DNA of 31,053 nt from JAVBJN01 sp031546985 (GTDB taxonomy: Bacteria; Bacteroidota; Bacteroidia; Chitinophagales; Chitinophagaceae): contig JAVBJN010000032.1 in the NCBI GenBank assembly GCA_031546985.1, positions 1 through 31,053 of the forward strand, read 5' to 3'. The translations under genes were made by a program, and so were the position numbers. Each line of letters begins with the position of its first letter. Positions within the stretch are counted from its first letter, which is position 1. The notes beneath the pieces are model-generated. The model searched no databases. It saw only the letters and a list, made by a program, of their open reading frames with translations, and was not told the origin of the DNA. This document shows positions 1 to 7,832 of this stretch, one piece after another.

Positions 1-2
1 AT

Positions 3-1865
3 CTTAAGCGCATCACGCAGGTAAGCCTGGCGTTGATGGCTGTGGTTATGTTGTGGGTAAGCAAGGATTTTGGGATTACCGGCGATGAAGTGACCCAAAA
101 TACCTACGGACAAAAAGTGTTTGACTACTTTGCTTCTTTTGGAGCAGATACATCGGCATTGCAATTCAAAAACGTTTATTTCTATGGTGGTTTTTACGAT
201 TTGCTGTGTGTAACGGTAAATAAGATCTTTCACCTCGATGAGTTTAATACCCGGCATTTTATCAATGCCATTTTCGGGTTTTTGGGTATTGTGTTCTCCT
301 CCTTGCTGGCCAAGCGTTTTGGCGGGTGGGGCGCAGCGCTGCTCACCGCATGGTTCCTGTTTTTATCGCCCAGGTTTTTCGGAGAGTCGATGAATAACCC
401 GAAAGATATTCCCTTTGCATTGGGAATGGTGATGAGCTTTTATTTCATGTTCCGGTTTCTGGATGCTTTTCCTAAACCTACCTGGAAAGATGCGCTGTGG
501 CTTGCCTTATCTATCGGCTTTGCGATTGGTATACGGGTAGGTGGTCTTATATTGATTCCTCTGTTTTTTGTAGGGCTGGCCTTCTACTATTGGTTCGACT
601 GGCGTAAACGTACCGACGGTGTTTTTTCCTGGAAGGCTATGATTATCCGTGCCGGACTCATTGCGCTGGGCGGCTACCTGGCCGGGCTTATCTTCTGGCC
701 TTATGGCTTGCAGGCGCCATTCAGCAATCCTTTTAAAGCATTGGGCGAAATGTCGCAGTTCTCTACCGGTATCCGCATGTTGTACGACGATGCGCATATC
801 ATGAGCAGCGATGTGCCCTGGTACTATATTCCAAAATGGATATGGATTACATCGCCCATTATTATTCTGCTGGGTTTGGTACTGTCGCCGGTAACTTTAT
901 TTAACAAAAAGTACAGTTTCCATAAAATAGCGCTGCTGTTTTTTGTGTTCTTTTTCCCGCTTTTATACATTATCTATAAAAAATCGCCGCTGTACGATGG
1001 CTGGAGACACCTGTTGTTCATTTACCCTGGTATCTGCATTCTGAGTGCGCTGGCTTTTACCACAGTTGCGGAATGGTTAAAACAGCAGTATGCCCGCTAC
1101 GCGGTTTATGCGTTGGTGGTGATAGGCCTTGTGTTTCCTGCCAAATGGATATTGGCCAACCATCCTAACCAGATTGTTTATTTCAACGAATTCCAGGGCG
1201 GGGTAGATGGTGCGTTTGGGTATTATGAGACCGACTATTACATGAACAGCATTAAACAAGCTACGTTTAAGCTGGCCGAAATAGAAGATTTGTATCATAC
1301 TAAAGATACCGTGGTGATTGCAACAAACTGCATTGAGCCCATGTATCATTATGTAGCCAAAATCAATCCTAAGATAAAATGTGAGTATGTACGGTATTAC
1401 CAGCGGTACGATAAGAAATGGGATTACTGCATTTTGTTTTCCCGCTTTGTAGACAAGAACCTGTTGCAGAATGGTTTCTTTCCGCCATCCAATTCGATCT
1501 ATACCGTAATGGCCGATCATACGCCTTTAACCGCTGTACTCAAGAGTAATGCTGCTTCTGAAAATGCCTACAATGGTTTTACCGCAATGGGTAAACAGGA
1601 CTTTGCCAATGCGGTGCTTTTTTATCAGAAAGCATTGCAGGAAGATCCCCGTAATGAAACCGTTTACAATTACCTGGGGCTGGCATTGGCCAATTCCGGG
1701 CGCTTAAAAGAAGCTATTGATGTGATTAACCGTGGGCTGGCGCAAAACCCGGCCAATGGCGAAGCATACCAGATGCTGGCGCAACTTTACCAGGCGGTGG
1801 GTGATATGCAGAATGCACAAATGGCCAATTATAAATTACAGCAATTGATGCAGCCCAACAATTAA
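3..1865 (+). CDS. GT39-like membrane glycosyltransferase with C-terminal TPRs (5' partial)
   Basis: Probable GT-C fold glycosyltransferase that uses a lipid-linked sugar and works in the inner membrane, with its active-site loop on the periplasmic side. The reading frame is open to the window edge, so the true start lies upstream; TTG at 33 and ATG at 36 sit inside what looks like the first membrane helix. Directly after it comes the acidic loop motif ITGDE, typical of the GT39/ArnT-like catalytic loop, and further on the motif GESMNNPKD. About ten hydrophobic segments follow. The last ~100 residues (from AYNGFTAMGKQDFANAVLFY) are hydrophilic and form about three TPR units, probably for protein contact. 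The acceptor cannot be read from sequence. A strong bidirectional terminator follows the stop codon. Confidence 0.8.
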   Translation, partial: LKRITQVSLALMAVVMLWVSKDFGITGDEVTQNTYGQKVFDYFASFGADTSALQFKNVYFYGGFYDLLCVTVNKIFHLDEFNTRHFINAIFGFLGIVFSSLLAKRFGGWGAALLTAWFLFLSPRFFGESMNNPKDIPFALGMVMSFYFMFRFLDAFPKPTWKDALWLALSIGFAIGIRVGGLILIPLFFVGLAFYYWFDWRKRTDGVFSWKAMIIRAGLIALGGYLAGLIFWPYGLQAPFSNPFKALGEMSQFSTGIRMLYDDAHIMSSDVPWYYIPKWIWITSPIIILLGLVLSPVTLFNKKYSFHKIALLFFVFFFPLLYIIYKKSPLYDGWRHLLFIYPGICILSALAFTTVAEWLKQQYARYAVYALVVIGLVFPAKWILANHPNQIVYFNEFQGGVDGAFGYYETDYYMNSIKQATFKLAEIEDLYHTKDTVVIATNCIEPMYHYVAKINPKIKCEYVRYYQRYDKKWDYCILFSRFVDKNLLQNGFFPPSNSIYTVMADHTPLTAVLKSNAASENAYNGFTAMGKQDFANAVLFYQKALQEDPRNETVYNYLGLALANSGRLKEAIDVINRGLAQNPANGEAYQMLAQLYQAVGDMQNAQMANYKLQQLMQPNN

Positions 1866-1892
1866 ATAAAGGCTGCACTGGCGATACTAAAT

Positions 1893-1922
1893 AAAAAGGG
1901 CATCTGAAAAGATGCCCTTTTT
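1893..1922. terminator. Bidirectional intrinsic terminator
   Basis: A perfect 13-bp stem (AAAAAGGGCATCT / AGATGCCCTTTTT) with a GAAA loop at 1906-1909. The A and T runs at its two sides give a U-tract in either direction, so it can end both the rightward glycosyltransferase and the leftward response-regulator transcripts, whose stop codons it separates. Confidence 0.9.
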
Positions 1923-1929
1923 ATTGGTA

Positions 1930-2682
1930 TTATAACTTGATGATCTTATTTAAAAAATCGTCTTTCTTGCGTGTGGAAATCTCTATTACCGAGTCGTCCT
2001 GCATAACGATGGAAGCGTTTTTGCCCCGGTTGTATTTTTTAATGTAGTTGAGGTTAATGATGTGAGACTGGTGTACCCTGCAAAAGATGTTTTTGGGCAG
2101 GGTATCTTCAAAGTCTTTCAGGGTTTTGGATACTATGTATTTCTTATTGTTGCTGGTAAAAATATGGGTGTAGTTGATACGTGCTTCGCACCTTACAATA
2201 TGGCTGATGTCTATAAACTCCAGGCCATCATCTACCGGAACAGAAATTTTGGCAACCTCGGGGTGGGCAAGTTGCTCAATCAGTTTTTGAAGATTACTGT
2301 TCGATGCTTTTTCTTCCAGCCGTTTCAGCGCCTTATTGGTGGCTAGTATGAGATCCGGAATCTGGATGGGTTTAAGGATATAATCGATCACCGCATATTT
2401 AAAAGCCTGTATCGCATACTGGTCGTAGGCGGTAGCCATAATGACCTCAAAATTTCTTTTTTTGACCTTGTTGAGTAATTCAAATCCATTACAGTGGTGC
2501 ATTCGTATGTCGAGGTATACGATTTCGGGCTGGCACTCATTCACCAGTATTATTCCTTCTTCTACCGATTCTGCTGTACCTATTACTTCTACCAGTGGGC
2601 AAAAGTCTTTCAGCAAACCACACATCAGTGCTATGTTTGCTTTCTCATCATCTACAATTACAGCTTTTCTTCTTGTCAGCAT
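1930..2682 (-). CDS. LytTR-family response regulator
   Basis: DNA-binding response regulator of the LytR/AlgR type. The receiver domain (about residues 7-120) has the acidic pair D11/D12, the phospho-acceptor D58 in VYLDIRM, T84 and K104 in LKP. The C-terminal part (about 142-248) is a LytTR domain with VRCEARINYTHIF and CRVHQSHIINL motifs, expected to bind direct repeats as a dimer. Length (250 aa) is normal for the family. In Bacteroidota such regulators are usually paired with a PF06580-type sensor kinase; the next gene upstream on the same strand is a collapsed remnant of such a kinase, so this regulator may now be an orphan or be served by another kinase. No clear promoter of the TAnnTTTG type was seen just upstream. 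Confidence 0.92.
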   Translation of the reverse strand: MLTRRKAVIVDDEKANIALMCGLLKDFCPLVEVIGTAESVEEGIILVNECQPEIVYLDIRMHHCNGFELLNKVKKRNFEVIMATAYDQYAIQAFKYAVIDYILKPIQIPDLILATNKALKRLEEKASNSNLQKLIEQLAHPEVAKISVPVDDGLEFIDISHIVRCEARINYTHIFTSNNKKYIVSKTLKDFEDTLPKNIFCRVHQSHIINLNYIKKYNRGKNASIVMQDDSVIEISTRKKDDFLNKIIKL

Positions 2683-2827
2683 ATATAATACGGTTCTGTT
2701 GTTTGTATGGATTGGGATAATTTAAAATATAAATAAAGGGGATGATTTATGACGAAAAGATAGTTATTTCTTATGTTTTTGAGTCTCCTAATATACAGTA
2801 GAACAAACATTTCAGAGTATTATGTCT

Positions 2828-3601
2828 TTAATTGAGTGTAAGTTCTATATTTTCAGTTATTTTCGGAAGCCTGATTTCTACAATGGTTCCTGGCTGGTGG
2901 TTGGATTCCGGATCAATAATATCGTAATTGATTTCTTTTCCAATTATTTTTTCGATCATCTGCATGCGTTCTGCAATGAGAATGAGTCCTTTGGATGGAT
3001 AATAGAAACCCTTCGCAATTTTTCTTTCTGCCGCTGCTTTTCTGCCTATCCCATTATCACGAATGATACAGATGAGTTCATCAAACCGGCTTTCGAAAAT
3101 GATGTCGATCTGAGGCGCTGTAATCATATCGGCAGGAAAGGCATGCTTAATACAAATTTGATTAAGGGGAATCCTAAGCCTTGAGCTTGCCCGGGCAAGC
3201 GCTTTACTATCGCTGTAAAATATGCCGTTTTCAAAACGGATTACACTGGGTTTGAAAGGACCCAGCCACACGCGGTTTCTGGAATCGCAAAACGTAACAT
3301 AGGTTTCCTGCCCTGTAAGGTTTCCTTCTTCTTTAAATGTCCGGAAAGTTGTTCCATCAAGTGTGCCTATACCATTTGTGCCATTCATACATACCAGGCC
3401 ATTTTGATCCTGTATCAAACCCAATGCATTAAAACCCGCAAGCGCGGCACTTAAATCGGTTTCCCTGTGTTGCTGAGCTACGCTTGTTTTGCATAGCGTC
3501 ATTAATACCAGGAAAATGGATAAGCAATATAAATGGATAGTTCTCAGCGGCACCTTGGGGTAGTAATACTTAAAAAATAAAAGAAATAGGCTGCCTCTCA
3601 T
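2828..3601 (-). pseudogene. Internally deleted propeller-type sensor histidine kinase
   Basis: Remnant of a large Bacteroidota sensor kinase. Residues 1-43 look like a signal peptide or membrane anchor. Residues about 57-130 match two blades of the two-component regulator propeller (IQDQNGLVCMNGTNGIGTLDG, then TFCDSRNRVWLG). From about residue 143 the sequence jumps to the C-terminal ATPase domain: DNGIGRKAA (D182, G1 box), SKGLILIAERM (G2 region) and GTIVEIRLP. The rest of the propeller, the Y_Y_Y domain, the membrane helix and the whole PF06580 phospho-acceptor domain are missing (257 aa where the family has roughly 1000). The N box, normally close to VENAxxHG, reads IKHAFPAD, so ATP binding is doubtful. 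The frame is still open, so a product could be made, but it cannot be a working kinase. A 16-bp palindrome lies at the joint. Confidence 0.75.
3185..3200. repeat. 16-bp perfect palindrome at the kinase deletion joint
   Basis: GCTTGCCCGGGCAAGC is a perfect, GC-rich palindrome. It falls at codons about 134-139 of the truncated kinase, exactly where similarity changes from propeller to ATPase domain. It may have taken part in the deletion or may be left over from it; this is inference. Confidence 0.6.
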
Positions 3602-3651
3602 TTGGAGGAGATTATTGCAACCGTTCCGGCATGGACGTATAACAATATCTG

Positions 3652-3701
3652 GAAAACAAAAAACAGGTGCACAAATATAAACATATAGTTATGCACCTGT
3701 T
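3652..3701 (-). terminator. Terminator after the SDR gene
   Basis: Inverted repeat AACAGGTGCA (3662-3671) / TGCACCTGTT (3692-3701) with a 20-nt AT-rich spacer. Read leftward, the second arm runs into TTTTTTGTTTT, as in a Rho-independent terminator. It lies about 30 nt past the SDR stop codon. Confidence 0.7.
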
Positions 3702-3732
3702 AGTATAATTAATGAACGGTATAAAATTCTTG

Positions 3733-4551
3733 TTAGTCCAGGAACAAGTCTGTATACAGTTTCTGCGATGGGTTTACCGCATACCCGCTCAGGTCGGTAA
3801 TACCTTCCTGCTGCAATACCTCATCATCGATCAGGTTGTGGCCGGTGTAGGAGCTGTCTTTGCTGAGGATTATAGCCGCGGTATCGGCCAGTATTTCGGG
3901 TTTGCGGCTGCACTGGATCAGGGCATCGCCGCCCAGCAGGTTTTGCACTGCTGCTGTAGCAATGGTGGTGCGGGGCCAGAGGGTATTTACAGCAATATTA
4001 TAAGGTTTAAATTCCGCACTCCAACCCATAGAGAGCATTGTCATATTGTATTTCGAAATGGTATACGGGATATGTGACGCTAACCATTTTTCTTTAAAAC
4101 TGAGTGGGGGAGAAAGGGTAAGGATATGGGCCGACTGGCTTTTTTTGAGCCAGGGTAGCGCGTGCTGGGTAACCAGGAAAGTGCCGCGCACGTTGATGTT
4201 CATCATCAGATCGTATTTTTTACTTTCCGTGGCTTCTGTATTGGTAAGGCTGATGGCGCTGGCATTATTGATTAAAATATCGATACCGCCAAAGGTCTCG
4301 GCCGTAACTTTTATCGCATTGGCTATCTGCTCTTCATCGCGTATATCACAGGGGATGGCAATTACTTTAGCCCCCAGCGCTTCCAGCTCTTCCTGTGCAG
4401 AGTAAATGGTGCCTTCCAGTTTGGGATGCGGGGTAGTGGTTTTAGCTGCAATGGCAATATTGGCGCCTAAAGATGCCAGTTTGTGTGCAATAGCTTTGCC
4501 TATGCCGCGGCTGCCTCCGGTAATAAAGACGGTTCTGTTTTTGAAGTCCAT
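3733..4551 (-). CDS. HSDL2-like short-chain dehydrogenase/reductase
   Basis: Soluble NAD(P)-dependent oxidoreductase of the classical SDR type. The Rossmann motif TGGSRGIG lies at residues 11-18, the structural NNAS motif at 95-98, and the catalytic set S147-Y163-K167 in LSPPL...YTISK. The 16-residue spacing from Ser to Tyr, the SPPL stretch and the PHPKLEGTIY segment after beta-2 are features of the HSDL2 branch, whose animal members carry an extra sterol-carrier domain that is absent here (272 aa). Substrate is unknown; HSDL2-type enzymes are linked to fatty-acid or lipid metabolism. It stands alone on its strand, divergent from the SGNH esterase, with its own terminator. Confidence 0.88.
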   Translation of the reverse strand: MDFKNRTVFITGGSRGIGKAIAHKLASLGANIAIAAKTTTPHPKLEGTIYSAQEELEALGAKVIAIPCDIRDEEQIANAIKVTAETFGGIDILINNASAISLTNTEATESKKYDLMMNINVRGTFLVTQHALPWLKKSQSAHILTLSPPLSFKEKWLASHIPYTISKYNMTMLSMGWSAEFKPYNIAVNTLWPRTTIATAAVQNLLGGDALIQCSRKPEILADTAAIILSKDSSYTGHNLIDDEVLQQEGITDLSGYAVNPSQKLYTDLFLD

Positions 4552-4634
4552 GAGCTGATATTTGGTTTAATTTAAGTAAAATATTGCAGGCCCATAACGG
4601 ATTTGTTTATTTTGGCCGTTCAAATTCCGAAATC

Positions 4635-5255
4635 ATGGCAACACAGCAACCTTTAACTTACCTGGCCCTGGGCGACTCCTATACTGTTGGCGAACAAGTG
4701 AAAGTATTTGAAAACTTTCCGTACCTCACCACCGATCTCCTGCGCAGAAAACAAATGCAGGTAATGGCTCCCGATATTGTAGCCGTTACAGGCTGGACCA
4801 CAGACGAACTGGCGGCTGGCATACAGCAGCGTGCGTTGCTGCACCAATACGATTTTGTGACTTTATTAATTGGTGTAAACAACCAGTACCGTGGCCGTTC
4901 GGTAGCAGAATATAAAAAGGAATACGAAGACTTATTGCAGCAAGCCATACGTTTTGCGAATGGGAACAGTAAGCGGGTTTTTGTTTTATCCATTCCCGAT
5001 TGGGGGGTAACGCCTTACGCAAAGGAACGCGACCAGGTGCAGATTGCTACAGAAATAGACGCTTATAACACGGCCAAACAAGCCATTACCGAAGCACACG
5101 GTGCGCATTACCTCGACATTACAGCCTCTACCCGTGCCAACGCTGCTACCGAAAGTTTTATGGCTGCGGATGGCTTGCACCCATCGGCCAACGAATATAA
5201 AATTTGGGCCGATGCACTGGCCCGGCAGATTTTTGAACAATTCACATCAGAATAA
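4635..5255 (+). CDS. SGNH/GDSL-type esterase
   Basis: Hydrolase of the SGNH family, acting on ester or acyl groups. Block I is ALGDSYT with nucleophile S15, block III is IGVNNQ with the oxyanion Asn at 82 or 83, and block V is DGLH with D178 and H181. Length from this start is 206 aa, a normal minimal SGNH domain, and no signal peptide is seen, so it is probably cytoplasmic. The frame extends up to 4584, but those 17 residues are unlike the family, and a possible promoter-like stretch (TATTTTGG near 4608-4615) falls inside them, so ATG 4635 is preferred. It converges with the hotdog gene on a shared terminator. Confidence 0.88.
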   Translation: MATQQPLTYLALGDSYTVGEQVKVFENFPYLTTDLLRRKQMQVMAPDIVAVTGWTTDELAAGIQQRALLHQYDFVTLLIGVNNQYRGRSVAEYKKEYEDLLQQAIRFANGNSKRVFVLSIPDWGVTPYAKERDQVQIATEIDAYNTAKQAITEAHGAHYLDITASTRANAATESFMAADGLHPSANEYKIWADALARQIFEQFTSE

Positions 5256-5256
5256 T

Positions 5257-5284
5257 AAAAGGGAGGAAAATTTTCCTCCCTTTT
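5257..5284. terminator. Bidirectional terminator (28-bp palindrome)
   Basis: A perfect palindrome with arms AAAAGGGAGGAAAA and TTTTCCTCCCTTTT, lying two bases after the SGNH stop and four bases before the stop of the convergent thioesterase. T-runs on both strands allow ending in both directions. Confidence 0.85.
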
Positions 5285-5288
5285 GCTT

Positions 5289-5681
5289 TTATACCAAACT
5301 GTTAAACAGCTTTTCCAGTTTCTCTTTCTTCAATATTTTTTGGCCCTGGCGACCTTTGGCTACCAGCCTGTCGCCACATTTGGCCTCATAGGTGGTTATG
5401 ATTTCATTGCCATTAATCGATTCCAGCGTTGCTGTAAAAATTACTTCCTGGCCTACCAGCACGGGTGCTTTATGTTCTACACTTACAAAAGTGCCAATAC
5501 CTTCTTCATCGGCTTCTTTCATCTCCAGCACAAAGAGTCGTCCGCTCCATTCGGCATCTTTGGCAATAGCAAAAGTGGCATACACCGGGTGTACGGTGCC
5601 ACTGTCGAAAGCCGCGACTTCATTGGTCGCAACAGTTTTACTGAAGGTCTTGGTCTGACCGGGTTCAAAAGGGTTAAGCAT
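5289..5681 (-). CDS. Hotdog-fold thioesterase, FlK-like
   Basis: A 130-aa single hotdog domain resembling the fluoroacetyl-CoA thioesterase (FlK)-like family: an N-terminal strand (ETKTFSKTVAT-type region), the HPVYATFAIAKDAEWSG helix region, then SVEHKAPVLVGQEVIF, the usual strand pair in which a conserved His follows the Val. Members cleave small acyl-CoA esters in the cytoplasm; the true substrate is not readable. The start at 5681 gives a compact domain with no extra residues. The heptamer repeat tract begins only three bases upstream of the start codon, so any promoter or ribosome site must lie inside the repeats. Confidence 0.78.
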   Translation of the reverse strand: MLNPFEPGQTKTFSKTVATNEVAAFDSGTVHPVYATFAIAKDAEWSGRLFVLEMKEADEEGIGTFVSVEHKAPVLVGQEVIFTATLESINGNEIITTYEAKCGDRLVAKGRQGQKILKKEKLEKLFNSLV

Positions 5682-5684
5682 GAG

Positions 5685-5769
5685 GGATTACGGATTTGTG
5701 AATTGCGAATTACGAATTGCGGATTGCGAATTACGGATTACGGATTGCGGATTGCGGATTACGGATTAT
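5685..5769. repeat. Heptamer tandem repeat, RRATTRC, about 12 units
   Basis: Ten units in perfect 7-bp phase from 5700 to 5769 (GAATTGC, GAATTAC, GGATTGC, GGATTAC and one GGATTAT), preceded by one GGATTAC and one 8-bp imperfect unit. Variation is almost limited to the A/G positions. It lies directly upstream of the thioesterase gene. Confidence 0.92.
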
Positions 5770-5801
5770 GGACTTGTCTGCCGCCAGGCAGGTACCAAAA
5801 G

Positions 5802-5836
5802 TATTAGCTAGTAGCTGGCGGCTAATAGCTAAGCGA
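5802..5836. repeat. Second heptamer tract, TAnTAGC type, about 5 units
   Basis: Units TATTAGC, TAGTAGC, TGGCGGC, TAATAGC and TAAGCGA follow each other in 7-bp phase. The consensus differs from the first tract. A small hairpin (CTGCC-GCCA-GGCAG, 5778-5791) separates the two tracts. The tract ends just past the stop codon of the Nramp-USP gene. Confidence 0.7.
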
Positions 5837-5839
5837 TAT

Positions 5840-7711
5840 TTATCTCACAATCAAAACCGGGATGTCTACTTTATGCCGCAGTTGGTTAATGGTTTCGCCA
5901 TACCACCAGTCTTTGAATCCAGTGTGGCCATGGCCGCCTACCACCAGCAGATCGGCATGGTGCGCTTTGCAGATGTCCGCAATGGCTTTGGAGCGGCTGT
6001 TGAAGCCCAGTGCCGGCTGGGCATGCAGATTCCTTTCCTGGAGTAGCTTAACGTAAGTGTCCAGTTGTTCCTGGTCTTTGCGCGATTCCCAGTCGCGGGC
6101 CTCTTTGCCATACATTTTGGCCGAAGCGCTTTCCACGATGTGGATGAGCAGGTATAAGGTATTATCGTGCCCCTGTTGAATGGCATTGGCAATAACGGCA
6201 TCGTCTTTATCGCTAAAATCGAGTGCCAGTGCAATGGTATCGTAGCTTTTTACTGTTATGTCTTTCAATTCGGTGCGAGGTGTATGCAATGCAAAAGCCC
6301 TGGCTCTTCGTTTGTTCCATACCGGCACCACCATGGTTATGATCAGCAATGCAATGAAGAGCACGCCGGCCAGAATGAGTAGGCCGTGTATCCACACCGA
6401 GTTGGTAGCAACCCACCATTGGCTTAGTTCATTGTACACCATTTTGAGATTAAGTACAATAATGATTAAAGCGATGAGCCAGGCCAGCACCTGCACAATG
6501 GGCCGTATGCTGAACTCGCCCATCCGGTCTTTATCGCTTACGAAATAAATAAGCGGAATAACGGCAAAACCCAGCTGAATGCTCAGGAATACCTGGCTAA
6601 AAACCAGCAGGTCCATGATCTTGCTTTCGCCTGCTATTAAAATTACGGCAACCGCGGGAATAATAGCCAGCATGCGGCTGATGAGCCTGCGCAGCAACGG
6701 ATTTATGCGGAGGTTGAGGTAACCTTCCATCACAATTTGCCCGGCCAGCGTACCGGTAATGGTAGAGCTTTGCCCGGCGGCAATCAGTGCTACAGCAAAA
6801 AGAATTGGGGCCAGTTTGGTGCCCATAATAGGCTCCAGCAGGGTGTGTGCTTCTTGTAGATCGGCAATATCGGTGCGGCCAGTGTAGTGAAAAGCCGCTG
6901 CACCAAGAATGAGTATGCCAGCATTTACAAAAAATGCCATATTCAGCGCGATGGTGCTGTCCAGGAAATTCATGCGTATGGCCTCTTTGATCGATTTACG
7001 GTCTCGTTTTACCTTTCGGGTTTGCACCAGGGCAGAGTGCAGGTAAAGGTTGTGCGGCATCACGGTAGCGCCTATAATACCAATGGAAATGTACAAAGCT
7101 TCGTCGTTGGGCAGGGTTGGTATAAAGCCTTTGGCTACGGCTCCCAGATCGGGTTTGGCCAGCACCAGCTCCAGCAGGAAGCAGCCTGCGATAATAGCCA
7201 CCAGTGATATGATAAAGGCTTCCATCTTACGCATGCCCAGCCGTTGCAGGTAAAGCAGCAGAAAGGTATCGAGCACGGTAATCAGCACACCATATAAAAG
7301 ATCTATGCCAAAGAGCAGTTGTAAGCCAATAGCCATGCCCAGCACCTCGGCCAGGTCGCAGGCGGCAATAGCCAGCTCGGCAAGAATGTATAGCGGTACA
7401 TTAACCCAGGTAGGGTAAGTGTCGCGGTTGGCTTGTGCCAGGTCGCGCCCGGCTACCACACCCAGCCTTGCCGATAAAGATTGCAGCAGCAGCGCCATCA
7501 GGTTGCTCATGAGCAGTACCCAAATGAGCTGATAGCCGAATTTGCTTCCTCCTGCCAGATCGGTGGCCCAGTTGCCCGGGTCCATATAACCCACGCTTAC
7601 CAGGTAAGCCGGGCCAAAGAATGCGCCTATTTTTCTCCAGATGTTTTTATGTTCTGATGTCGAAATACTGCCATGGACATCACTCAGCGAAATATCTTTA
7701 TGTTGATCCAT
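5840..7711 (-). CDS. mntH: Nramp divalent metal/proton symporter fused to a UspA domain
   Basis: Inner-membrane importer of Mn2+ or Fe2+ coupled to protons. The two metal-binding motifs of the Nramp fold are present: DPGN at residues 44-47 (TM1) and MPHN at 218-221 (TM6). About eleven hydrophobic segments span residues 28-465. After a short basic linker (WNKRRARAF) comes a universal stress protein domain (about 489-623) with GGHGHTG (592-598) and the GETINQLRHKVDIPVLIVR end, the usual Usp nucleotide-binding signature. Total 623 aa, about 150-200 longer than plain MntH. The Usp domain faces the cytoplasm and may sense ATP or stress to tune transport (inference). A palindrome overlaps the -7 box upstream. 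Symbol reflects the family; Mn versus Fe preference is not proven. Confidence 0.9.
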   Translation of the reverse strand: MDQHKDISLSDVHGSISTSEHKNIWRKIGAFFGPAYLVSVGYMDPGNWATDLAGGSKFGYQLIWVLLMSNLMALLLQSLSARLGVVAGRDLAQANRDTYPTWVNVPLYILAELAIAACDLAEVLGMAIGLQLLFGIDLLYGVLITVLDTFLLLYLQRLGMRKMEAFIISLVAIIAGCFLLELVLAKPDLGAVAKGFIPTLPNDEALYISIGIIGATVMPHNLYLHSALVQTRKVKRDRKSIKEAIRMNFLDSTIALNMAFFVNAGILILGAAAFHYTGRTDIADLQEAHTLLEPIMGTKLAPILFAVALIAAGQSSTITGTLAGQIVMEGYLNLRINPLLRRLISRMLAIIPAVAVILIAGESKIMDLLVFSQVFLSIQLGFAVIPLIYFVSDKDRMGEFSIRPIVQVLAWLIALIIIVLNLKMVYNELSQWWVATNSVWIHGLLILAGVLFIALLIITMVVPVWNKRRARAFALHTPRTELKDITVKSYDTIALALDFSDKDDAVIANAIQQGHDNTLYLLIHIVESASAKMYGKEARDWESRKDQEQLDTYVKLLQERNLHAQPALGFNSRSKAIADICKAHHADLLVVGGHGHTGFKDWWYGETINQLRHKVDIPVLIVR

Positions 7712-7718
7712 TTTGTTG

Positions 7719-7747
7719 GTCTAAGTATAAATTTAGACAAATCTAAA
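7719..7747 (-). promoter_or_regulatory. mntH promoter with DtxR/MntR-like operator
   Basis: Three half-sites lie in a row: GTCTAAG (7719-7725), TTTAGA (7732-7737) and TCTAAA (7742-7747). The last two form a perfect palindrome, TTTAGA-CAAA-TCTAAA. Read on the minus strand, the palindrome contains TAGATTTG (7745-7738), a perfect match to the Bacteroidota -7 box TAnnTTTG; no good -33 box is seen. The mntH start codon lies 26 nt past the -7 box. A metal-dependent DtxR/MntR-type repressor binding here would block the promoter (inference). Confidence 0.6.
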
Positions 7748-7832
7748 ATTAAAATCCCAAACCAGCATCTTCCAGCCTCCTTATCGAAGAAATATTTATT
7801 TAAGTTTACAGCAGTCAAACGTAGATAAGTAT

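Noticed and set aside
5685..5769. CRISPR array
   Set aside because: Units are 7 bp and adjacent, with no spacers.
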